NCBI GenBank assembly: GCA_913009915.1
Contig: CAJVYZ010000247.1
Span: forward strand, 1 to 5,174
Reading direction: 5' to 3'
DNA length: 5,174 bases
Source: an uncultured Gemmatimonadota bacterium
GTDB lineage: Bacteria > Gemmatimonadota > Gemmatimonadetes > Gemmatimonadales > GWC2-71-9
A program made the position numbers and the translations under genes. Below the pieces are notes generated by a model. The model made no database searches, had not been told where the DNA came from, and worked only from the letters and a program-made list of their open reading frames with translations. Positions 1 to 5,174 of this stretch are shown piece by piece; position 1 is the first letter of the stretch; every line of letters starts with the position of its first letter.

Positions 1-989
1 AGGTGGTGCCCGACGAGCGACTGTTGGGAGAGGTAAACGCCCGCGTCGATGGATGGGTCGAGCGCCTGTTCCTCAACGAGACCGGCAAGCTGGTACGGGC
101 GGGCGAGCCGCTGTTCGAGATCTACGCGCCGGCTGCGGTGGCCGCGCAGAGAGAACTCCTTCTGGCCAAGCGGCTACCCCCGGGAAGCGGCAACGACTCG
201 CTGGTGTCGGCGGCCAGGCAGCGCCTCGGCTTGTGGAACATCGACTCGAGTACCGTTGCCGAAGTCGAGGCCAGCGGACGGCCGCGGCGTCGACTCCCGA
301 TCCTCTCTCCCTACACCGGGCACGTACTGGAAAAATCGGTCATCGAGGGACAGATGGTTCATCCTGGGGACCGGCTGTTTCGCATAGCCGACCTGTCAAC
401 GGTGTGGATCGAACCAGCCATTTTCGAACGCGACCTCCAGTTCGTTGCCGTCGGGCAACCTGCCGAAGTGCGACTGGACGCGTTTCCCGGGGAAGTGTTC
501 CATGGTCGAGTGACGTTCGTGCAGCCGGTGCTCGACCGCCGCACCCGGGCCGTCCGCGTTCGGGTCGAGATCGCCAATCCCGACTATCGCCTGAAGCCCA
601 TGATGTACGCCACGGTGACGCTGCGGACGCGCGGTGCTCCAGGGGTGACCGTACCCCTGACGTCGGTGCTACCCACCGGCGAACAAAACCTGGCGTTCGT
701 GTTCCGCGACGGTGGCATCGTACCAACACCGGTGGAAATCGGTTCTCGCGGAGACAGTACCCTGACGATCCTGTCGGGGGTGGCCGTGGGAGACACCCTC
801 ATCGCCTCGGCCACCTTCCTTTTCGATTCGGAATCCAGCCTGGCCGCCGCGATGCAAGGCCTCATGCTCAACATGGGCATGGGCCTCGACATGGGCGGCA
901 TGGACATGGGTGAGACGGGCATGGACGGGGACCAGGAGATGGACGACATGGTCATGCCGGACACGACGTCCGGGGGAGGCCGGCCATGA
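1..989 (+). CDS. cusB: CusB-type periplasmic adaptor (membrane fusion protein) of a Cu/Ag RND efflux system, 5' end missing
   Basis: This is the periplasmic adaptor that joins the RND pump to the outer-membrane channel and, in the CusB family, passes Cu(I)/Ag(I) to the pump. The reading frame is open at the window edge, so the signal peptide and N-terminal metal-binding part are not visible; the GTG codons at 3 and 6 are probably internal. Numbering from position 3, the first lipoyl-like half is near residues 9-42 (GWVERLFLNETG, then GEPLFEIYAP). A short helical hairpin follows at about 43-95 (AAVAAQREL), then the second lipoyl half at about 98-131 (SPYTGHV, IEGQMVHPGDRLFRIADLS), a beta-barrel at about 134-212 and a membrane-proximal domain to about 283. 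The end is a Gly/Asp/Met-rich tail with Met at 284, 288, 291, 293, 297, 300, 302, 307, 313, 316 and 318. The stop overlaps the pump start by 4 bp. The family call is firm; the Cu/Ag assignment comes mainly from the adjacent pump. Confidence 0.93.
   Translation, partial: VVPDERLLGEVNARVDGWVERLFLNETGKLVRAGEPLFEIYAPAAVAAQRELLLAKRLPPGSGNDSLVSAARQRLGLWNIDSSTVAEVEASGRPRRRLPILSPYTGHVLEKSVIEGQMVHPGDRLFRIADLSTVWIEPAIFERDLQFVAVGQPAEVRLDAFPGEVFHGRVTFVQPVLDRRTRAVRVRVEIANPDYRLKPMMYATVTLRTRGAPGVTVPLTSVLPTGEQNLAFVFRDGGIVPTPVEIGSRGDSTLTILSGVAVGDTLIASATFLFDSESSLAAAMQGLMLNMGMGLDMGGMDMGETGMDGDQEMDDMVMPDTTSGGGRP
972..979 (+). promoter_or_regulatory. Ribosome binding site of the RND pump gene
   Basis: GGGGGAGG lies six bases upstream of the ATG at 986, inside the last codons of the adaptor gene. 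With the ATGA overlap at 986-989 it fixes this ATG as the pump start and suggests translational coupling between adaptor and pump. Confidence 0.8.
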
Positions 990-3900
990 TCGGCGCAGTG
1001 GTAGAACTCAGCGTAAAATGGCGCGGATTGGTGGCCATGGTTGCGGTAGCGATCCTGATCGGCGGCTTCTTCGTCCTGCGAACGCTGCCCATCGACGCCA
1101 TACCCGACCTGACGGATCCGCAGGTAATCGTGTTCACCGAGTTCCCCGGGCAAGCGCCGCAGGTGGTCGAAGACCAGATCACTTATCCGTTGGTCACCGC
1201 CCTGTTAACTGTTCCCCGCGCCCGAGTAGTACGGGGTCAATCGATGTTCGGTCTGTCCTTCGTCTATGTCCTGTTCGACGAAGGCACTGACGTGTACTGG
1301 GCCCGCAGTCGGGTGCTGGAGTATTTGAACGGGGCGGCGGGTGACCTGCCGGATGGGGTGCGCCCCCAGTTGGGGCCCGACGCCACCGGCGTCGGCTGGG
1401 TGTTCCAGTACGCCGTACAGGGTGAGGGCTATCGACCCGATGAACTGCGGTCGATTCAGGACTGGTACCTGCGGTTCGGCCTGCAGGCCGTGCCCGGAGT
1501 TGCCGAAGTGGCCAGCGTGGGGGGCTACGTAAAGCAGTATCAGGTGTTGCTGAATCCCACCAAACTGCTGGCATTCGGAGTGACGGCTGAAGAAGTGGTC
1601 AGCGTCATTCGCTCATCGAATCGAGATGTCGGCGCCCGCACCGTGGAGGTGGCGGGCGGAGATTACATGGTCCGCGGCCTGGGCTACTTGCGAGGCGTAT
1701 CCGACATCGCCTCGCTGGCCATCGCCGCCACCGACCAGGGGATACCGGTGCGGGTGGAGGACGTGGCCGATGTCACCATCGGCCCCGACCTGCGCCTGGG
1801 TGTGACGGAACTGAACGGGAGGGGCGAGGCCGTGGGTGGCGTCGTCATCATGCGTCAGGGGGAGAACGCCCTCCAGGTCATCAACGCGGTCAAGGCGAAG
1901 CTCGAAGAATTGTCGAGTGGGCTGCCGCCAGGCGTGACCATAGTGCCCACCTACGACCGGTCTGAACTCATCCATCGTGCCACGAGCACGCTGGTGCGGA
2001 CGCTCATCGAGGAATCGATCATCGTCGCCCTGGTGAGCGCCCTGTTCCTGTTCCATGCCCAGAGCGCGCTGGTAGCGGTCGCCACCCTCCCGTTGGGAAT
2101 CATCATTGCCTTGGCCGCCACCCGCGTCCTCGGCGTCAACGCCAACATCATGTCGCTCGGCGGGATCGCCATCGCCATAGGGGCCATGATCGACGCCGCC
2201 ATCGTCATGATCGAGAACCTCCACAAGCACGTGGAGCACGAACCCGATCGCCCTCGTTGGACCCTGGTGGTGATAGCCGCCCGCGAGGTGGGGCCGGCGT
2301 TGTTCGTCTCGCTGTTGATCATCACCATGTCGTTCCTTCCCATCTTCACGCTGCAGGCGGAAGAAGGCAGGCTCTTCCGGCCACTCGCCCTGACCAAAAC
2401 CGCGGCCATGGCGGCGGCGGCCATCCTGTCGGTCACGGTCGTTCCAGTCCTCATGGGACTTTTCATCAGGGGCCCCCTGCGACCCGAAAGCGCCAACCCC
2501 GTGAGTCGCGTCGCGATCGCCCTCTATCGACCGGTCCTCCATTGGAGCCTCCGATGGCGTCGCTGGGTGTTGCTGGGTGGAGCGGCGGTCATCGCCCTCA
2601 CCGTCTGGCCGCTCCGTCAGCTGGGAAGCGAGTTCATGCCCCCGCTGAACGAAGGCTCCCTCATGTACATGCCCAACTCGATCCCGGGCGTGTCGACCGC
2701 GACCCAACGCCGGTTGCTGCAAAAGCAGGACAGCATCCTGATGACGTTCCCCGAGGTCGCGTCGGTGTGGGGCAAGGCGGGACGGGTCCAGAGCGCCACC
2801 GATCCAGCGCCGATATCGATGGTGGAAACGATCGTCAACCTGCGAGACCCCGCGGACTGGCCCGAACCACTAACCCAGGATCAACTCATCGCCAAAATGG
2901 ACCGCGCGTTGCGGTTCCCTGGATTGATCAACAGTTGGACCATGCCGATCAAGAACCGGACGGACATGCTCTCGACCGGCATCCGCACCACGCTGGGGAT
3001 CAAGGTCTTCGGCCCGGATCTCGCCACCATCGAGTCCATCGGCGCCGAGTTGGAGGAACTGCTGGCCCCGGTGCCGGGAACGGCCAGTATCTATGCGGAG
3101 CGTTCGTTCGGCGGGCGCTATCTCGACATCGTTCCCGATCGGGGGGCACTCGCCCGGTTCGGCCTGGCCGTGGGTGGTGTGCAGCAAACGATCGCCACCG
3201 TCCTCGGTGGGCGCAACATCACCATGATGGTGGAGGGCCGGGAGCGCTATCCGGTGCAGGTCCGCTACGCCAGGGCGTTTCGGGAGAACCCCGACAGGCT
3301 GGATCGCATTCTCGTCGGCACCCCGGCCGGATTTCAGGTGCCGCTCACACGGTTGGTGGATGTGCGCTACGCCACCGGTGCGCCGATGATCAAGAGTGAG
3401 AACGGTCAACTGGTCGGTACCGTGTTCATCGACGTCAGGAATCGCGACGTGGGCGGCTACGTGGCCGAAGCGCGGGACCTGGTCTCGAGCAGCATCAGCC
3501 TGCCACCGGGATACCGGCTGCAGTGGAGCGGCCAGTACGAGGCCATGGAGCGGGTCGCCCGCCGACTCTATGTGGCGATCCCGCTCACCCTCGCCATCAT
3601 CGCCTTATTGCTGTACTTCAATTTCGGCAATCTGGTGGAAGTCGGCATCGTCATGCTGTCGCTTCCCTTTGCGCTGGTGGGAGGCGTCTGGTTGCTCTGG
3701 CTGCTTGACTACAACCTCTCGGTGGCGGTAGCCGTCGGATTCATTGGGCTTGCGGGGCTGGCGACCCAGACCGGCGTGATCATGTTGCTGTACCTCGATC
3801 AGGCCTGGCACGCCGCGGTGGCGAGAGGCCCGGTGACACTGCAGGGGTTGGTCGACGCCATCGAGCACGGCGCGGTGGCCCGGGTGCGTCCCAAGCTGAT

Positions 3901-4081
3901 GACGGTAGTCGCCATCATGGCCGGGCTCATCCCGCTTATGTGGGCCCACGGTACCGGGGCGTCGGTGATCCAGCGGATCGCGGCGCCGATGGTCGGCGGC
4001 ATGCTGACTTCTACGGTGTTGACGCTGGTGGTGATCCCGGTGCTGTACTACCTGTGGCGGCGAAGGGAGACGGATGCCTAG
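986..4081 (+). CDS. cusA: CusA-type heavy-metal RND efflux pump (Cu(I)/Ag(I) class)
   Basis: This inner-membrane, proton-driven trimeric pump exports Cu(I)/Ag(I) with its adaptor and an outer-membrane channel. It is full length: 1031 residues against about 1047 in E. coli CusA. TM1 is near residues 14-31 and a first porter loop runs to about 338. TM2-TM6 lie near 340-356, 361-379, 389-409, 435-456 and 472-492, and TM7 near 526-544. A second porter loop runs to about 860, and TM8-TM12 lie near 861-1024. The TM4 signature GAMIDAAIVMIEN (Asp403) is the Cu/Ag form, not the DFG-VDGAVV form of CzcA. Met562, Met612 and Met661 match the E. coli metal ligands M573, M623 and M672, with identical spacing of 50 and 49. 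Relay residues Met401, Met408, Met475 and Met490 are kept. Departures are Gln928 for E939, Ile995 for M1009, and Leu269/Asn744 for M271/M755. E. coli numbering is from memory. The start is ATG with a strong ribosome binding site, overlapping cusB by 4 bp. Confidence 0.97.
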   Translation: MIGAVVELSVKWRGLVAMVAVAILIGGFFVLRTLPIDAIPDLTDPQVIVFTEFPGQAPQVVEDQITYPLVTALLTVPRARVVRGQSMFGLSFVYVLFDEGTDVYWARSRVLEYLNGAAGDLPDGVRPQLGPDATGVGWVFQYAVQGEGYRPDELRSIQDWYLRFGLQAVPGVAEVASVGGYVKQYQVLLNPTKLLAFGVTAEEVVSVIRSSNRDVGARTVEVAGGDYMVRGLGYLRGVSDIASLAIAATDQGIPVRVEDVADVTIGPDLRLGVTELNGRGEAVGGVVIMRQGENALQVINAVKAKLEELSSGLPPGVTIVPTYDRSELIHRATSTLVRTLIEESIIVALVSALFLFHAQSALVAVATLPLGIIIALAATRVLGVNANIMSLGGIAIAIGAMIDAAIVMIENLHKHVEHEPDRPRWTLVVIAAREVGPALFVSLLIITMSFLPIFTLQAEEGRLFRPLALTKTAAMAAAAILSVTVVPVLMGLFIRGPLRPESANPVSRVAIALYRPVLHWSLRWRRWVLLGGAAVIALTVWPLRQLGSEFMPPLNEGSLMYMPNSIPGVSTATQRRLLQKQDSILMTFPEVASVWGKAGRVQSATDPAPISMVETIVNLRDPADWPEPLTQDQLIAKMDRALRFPGLINSWTMPIKNRTDMLSTGIRTTLGIKVFGPDLATIESIGAELEELLAPVPGTASIYAERSFGGRYLDIVPDRGALARFGLAVGGVQQTIATVLGGRNITMMVEGRERYPVQVRYARAFRENPDRLDRILVGTPAGFQVPLTRLVDVRYATGAPMIKSENGQLVGTVFIDVRNRDVGGYVAEARDLVSSSISLPPGYRLQWSGQYEAMERVARRLYVAIPLTLAIIALLLYFNFGNLVEVGIVMLSLPFALVGGVWLLWLLDYNLSVAVAVGFIGLAGLATQTGVIMLLYLDQAWHAAVARGPVTLQGLVDAIEHGAVARVRPKLMTVVAIMAGLIPLMWAHGTGASVIQRIAAPMVGGMLTSTVLTLVVIPVLYYLWRRRETDA

Positions 4082-4098
4082 AGCGTCAACTCTCGTGC

Positions 4099-4130
4099 TT
4101 GACCTTGGACTTAACTCCAGGGTTTATGTT
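4099..4130 (+). promoter_or_regulatory. MerR-type promoter with long spacer
   Basis: A -35 box TTGACC (4099-4104) is followed by a -10 box read as TTATGT (4124-4129, 19-bp spacer) or TATGTT (4125-4130, 20-bp spacer). Such an overlong spacer occupied by a dyad is the layout of promoters that MerR-family activators remodel, for example those of mer, zntA, copA and soxS. It lies only 17 bp after the cusA stop and points at the 4302 gene, so that gene probably has its own inducible transcript. No regulator gene is visible in the window, and the inducer cannot be read from the DNA. Confidence 0.75.
4102..4123 (+). promoter_or_regulatory. 22-bp dyad operator of a MerR-family regulator
   Basis: The two 11-bp half-sites ACCTTGGACTT (4102-4112) and AACTCCAGGGT (4113-4123) are inverted copies at 9 of 11 positions. 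The mismatches are the fourth and ninth pairs from the outside. The dyad fills the spacer between -35 and -10, as in MerR-family operators. Its even 22-bp geometry and ACC-TGGA outer arms look more like ZntR/PbrR/CadR-type sites than the 21-bp CueR type (ACCTTCC-N7-GGAAGGT). The TTAA centre also recalls SoxR sites. Assignment to a subfamily is a guess. Confidence 0.75.
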
Positions 4131-4301
4131 GCTAAGCAGCGTCCGCGATATCTCGTGCTACCATGTAACCGGTGATCCTGCCTGCGCTTGGTCGTCATGT
4201 GCCTCCATAGGGATAAACGACATGTGTTCGGACCTACACCGAATCATCCATGTTGACTGGCGCAGCGTTCCTGCCCGGAACGGTTTCGTGCCGGAGGGCA
4301 C
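4131..4301 (+). other. Long 5' leader between MerR-type promoter and barrel gene
   Basis: About 165 nt separate the predicted transcription start (shortly after 4130) from the GTG at 4302. The stretch contains no recognisable protein domain and no regulator gene. It has two short candidate reading frames, ATG 4197 to TGA 4254-4256 (19 residues) and ATG 4222 to TAG 4312-4314 (30 residues). Only the second has a passable ribosome binding site (AGGGA at 4209-4213), and it overlaps the start of the next gene. It ends in the hairpin listed separately. No intrinsic terminator for the cusBA transcript is seen, so read-through from cusA is possible. Confidence 0.5.
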
Positions 4302-4302
4302 G
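4287..4302 (+). promoter_or_regulatory. Hairpin over the translation start of the barrel gene
   Basis: CGTGCC (4287-4292) and GGCACG (4297-4302) form a perfect 6-bp, mostly G-C stem with the four-base loop GGAG (4293-4296). The loop and first stem pairs contain the Shine-Dalgarno bases, and the last paired base is the G of the GTG start codon. A competing pairing of TGCCC (4272-4276) with GGGCA (4296-4300) is also possible. Whether it regulates translation is inference. Confidence 0.45.
4293..4298 (+). promoter_or_regulatory. Ribosome binding site that sets the GTG start at 4302
   Basis: GGAGGG lies three bases before the GTG at 4302, closer than usual. It is the only good Shine-Dalgarno sequence near this frame. 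The frame has an in-frame stop at 4254-4256 and no ATG between it and the signal peptide. Confidence 0.6.
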
Positions 4303-5141
4303 TGGCCCGGCTAGGGGCCGTGATACTTGCCTTGGTCGGTCTACCGCAGGGTCTGGCCGCCCAGGCCTGGACACCGAGCCCGGGGGTCCCACCACGACCG
4401 ATTCCGGAGCGCGGGCCAGTTCTGAACCACGAACCGGTGTTTGGAGTGGGACCTCACACGACCTGGCGCGGAGGGTGGGGACTAGAACTAGAGGTGGCAT
4501 CCAAGGGCGACGAATTAGTGGCTCCGGTTGAGCTCTTGTACGGGGTGACGGAGGAGCTCACCGTTACGGCCATCCTTCCCTTTCGCGATCCTCTTGGGGA
4601 CGGGAGCCTCGGATCGGTCGGGTTGAGGGCTAAGTGGCGATTTGCGACCTCGTTCTCGAAGGGCCGAATGGATGCGGTCGCCGTCATAGGGGGGGTGACC
4701 CTCCCTCGGTCGGTCGGCGGCGTAACCACCGGAGGCCCCGTGCTCCTTACGGGACTGGCGGCCGGTCGCGAGTCGAGGAGGTGGTACTACTTCGCCGGGG
4801 CCCGGGCCGCGTTCCGGCTGCCCAAGGAAGGCCTGAATCCCGGGGATCTCCTCTTGCTCAATCTTGCCTGGGGTATCCGGCCATGGCTCGCGGAGTACCA
4901 CGCACCAGACTTCGTGGTACTCGTCGAGGCCAATGGACGTCTGGCGGGACACACGAGTGTGAACGGCCAAAGGGTGGACGCCAGCGGCGGGGAGGCGCTG
5001 AGTCTCGCGCCGGCCTTCTTGCTCAGCTACCGGAACGTGATGTTGAAGGGCGGCGTGGATATTCCGATCTGGAGACGCTTCAATGACCCGGCGCGCTCCG
5101 AAGATGTAACCATCCTCGCCGCGCTCGAAATCCATTGGTAA
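4302..5141 (+). CDS. Putative outer-membrane beta-barrel protein, transporter-like, function unknown
   Basis: This 279-residue protein is predicted to be exported and inserted in the outer membrane. Residues 1-20 form a signal peptide: MAR, a hydrophobic core LGAVILALVGL, then GLAA with cleavage before Gln21 (or after Ala22). A Pro-rich linker follows, then alternating strand-like segments. The YGVTEEL-TVTAILPF pattern at 80-94 recalls the repeated strand-turn motif of PF13557-type (phenol MetA degradation or 'transporter') barrels. The chain ends in LEIHW, and a terminal aromatic residue is the usual barrel-assembly signal. It is too short and of the wrong type for a TolC/CusC channel. The GTG start is supported by the signal peptide and GGAGGG at 4293-4298; the next in-frame GTG (4320) would spoil the signal peptide. 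A MerR-type promoter upstream suggests a metal- or stress-induced role next to cusBA. The coding call is solid, the barrel class likely and the function unknown. Confidence 0.8.
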   Translation: MARLGAVILALVGLPQGLAAQAWTPSPGVPPRPIPERGPVLNHEPVFGVGPHTTWRGGWGLELEVASKGDELVAPVELLYGVTEELTVTAILPFRDPLGDGSLGSVGLRAKWRFATSFSKGRMDAVAVIGGVTLPRSVGGVTTGGPVLLTGLAAGRESRRWYYFAGARAAFRLPKEGLNPGDLLLLNLAWGIRPWLAEYHAPDFVVLVEANGRLAGHTSVNGQRVDASGGEALSLAPAFLLSYRNVMLKGGVDIPIWRRFNDPARSEDVTILAALEIHW

Positions 5142-5166
5142 CGGGTCAAACCTCAGCATATCAAAC

Positions 5167-5174
5167 GGAGAGAG
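5167..5174 (+). promoter_or_regulatory. Possible ribosome binding site of a gene just past the window
   Basis: GGAGAGAG at the extreme 3' end, 26 nt after the barrel gene stop and with no terminator between, would suit the Shine-Dalgarno of a following co-transcribed gene. Its start codon lies outside the window, so this stays tentative. Confidence 0.35.

Noticed and set aside
53..913. Alternative + strand frame of 286 codons over the adaptor gene
   Set aside because: The composition is that of a GC-rich shadow frame; the adaptor frame shows continuous membrane-fusion-protein homology.
1613..2722. Long open frame on the - strand inside cusA (369 codons)
   Set aside because: Its product is a low-complexity, His/Asp/Arg/Gly-rich chain without domains, and it lies entirely opposite a highly conserved pump gene. 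Such frames are common opposite GC-rich genes.
2257..3399. Open frame of 380 codons on the + strand inside cusA, in another frame
   Set aside because: The translation is Arg/Pro/His/Gly-rich with no recognisable motif, and the pump frame over the same bases is clearly functional.
986..4081. Assignment of the pump as CzcA-type (Co/Zn/Cd)
   Set aside because: The TM4 motif and the three Met ligands with E. coli CusA spacing indicate the Cu(I)/Ag(I) class.
4082..4098. Possible terminator after cusA
   Set aside because: No G-C stem followed by a T run is present between the cusA stop and the MerR-type promoter.
4253..4281. TTGACT as a second -35 box close to the barrel gene
   Set aside because: No acceptable -10 box lies 16-19 bp downstream; the region there is GC-rich.
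4515..5159. Frame of 214 codons opposite the barrel gene
   Set aside because: Highly charged, no domain or signal sequence. The + strand frame has a signal peptide, a barrel-like strand-turn motif and a C-terminal aromatic residue.

Overview
This is a GC-rich chromosomal or accessory fragment from a Gram-negative bacterium. It carries the end of a copper/silver efflux operon, followed by a separately promoted gene for a putative outer-membrane beta-barrel protein. All genes are on the + strand. The host is not fixed by the sequence. The high GC, the GTG start and a signal peptide ending in A-A-Q would suit Gemmatimonadota or another GC-rich environmental lineage, but that is only an impression.

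Region 1 (1-989) is the C-terminal 328 or so residues of a CusB-type periplasmic adaptor whose 5' end lies outside the window. It ends in an unusual tail with 11 Met in 35 residues. Its stop codon overlaps the start codon of the next gene (ATGA), so the two are probably translated together. Region 2 (986-4081) is a complete 1031-residue CusA-type RND pump. It keeps the three periplasmic Met ligands that mark Cu(I)/Ag(I) pumps, at exactly the E. coli spacing. It differs from E. coli CusA at one residue of the proton relay and at part of the methionine relay.

Region 3 (4082-4301) is a 220-bp gap. It holds a promoter with a long spacer filled by a 22-bp dyad, the hallmark of MerR-family metal- or stress-activated promoters. 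A long leader follows, ending in a 6-bp perfect hairpin that presents the Shine-Dalgarno bases of the next gene in its loop. Region 4 (4302-5141) encodes a 279-residue protein with a signal peptide and a C-terminal aromatic residue typical of outer-membrane beta-barrels. A purine-rich stretch at the very end of the window (5167-5174) may be the ribosome binding site of another gene just outside.

Together the adaptor and pump would take Cu(I)/Ag(I) from the periplasm or membrane and expel it through an outer-membrane channel that is not in the window. The barrel protein appears to belong to the same metal response through its own MerR-type promoter, but its function is unknown. No MerR-family regulator, TolC/CusC-type channel, RNA gene, insertion sequence or CRISPR array is visible here.
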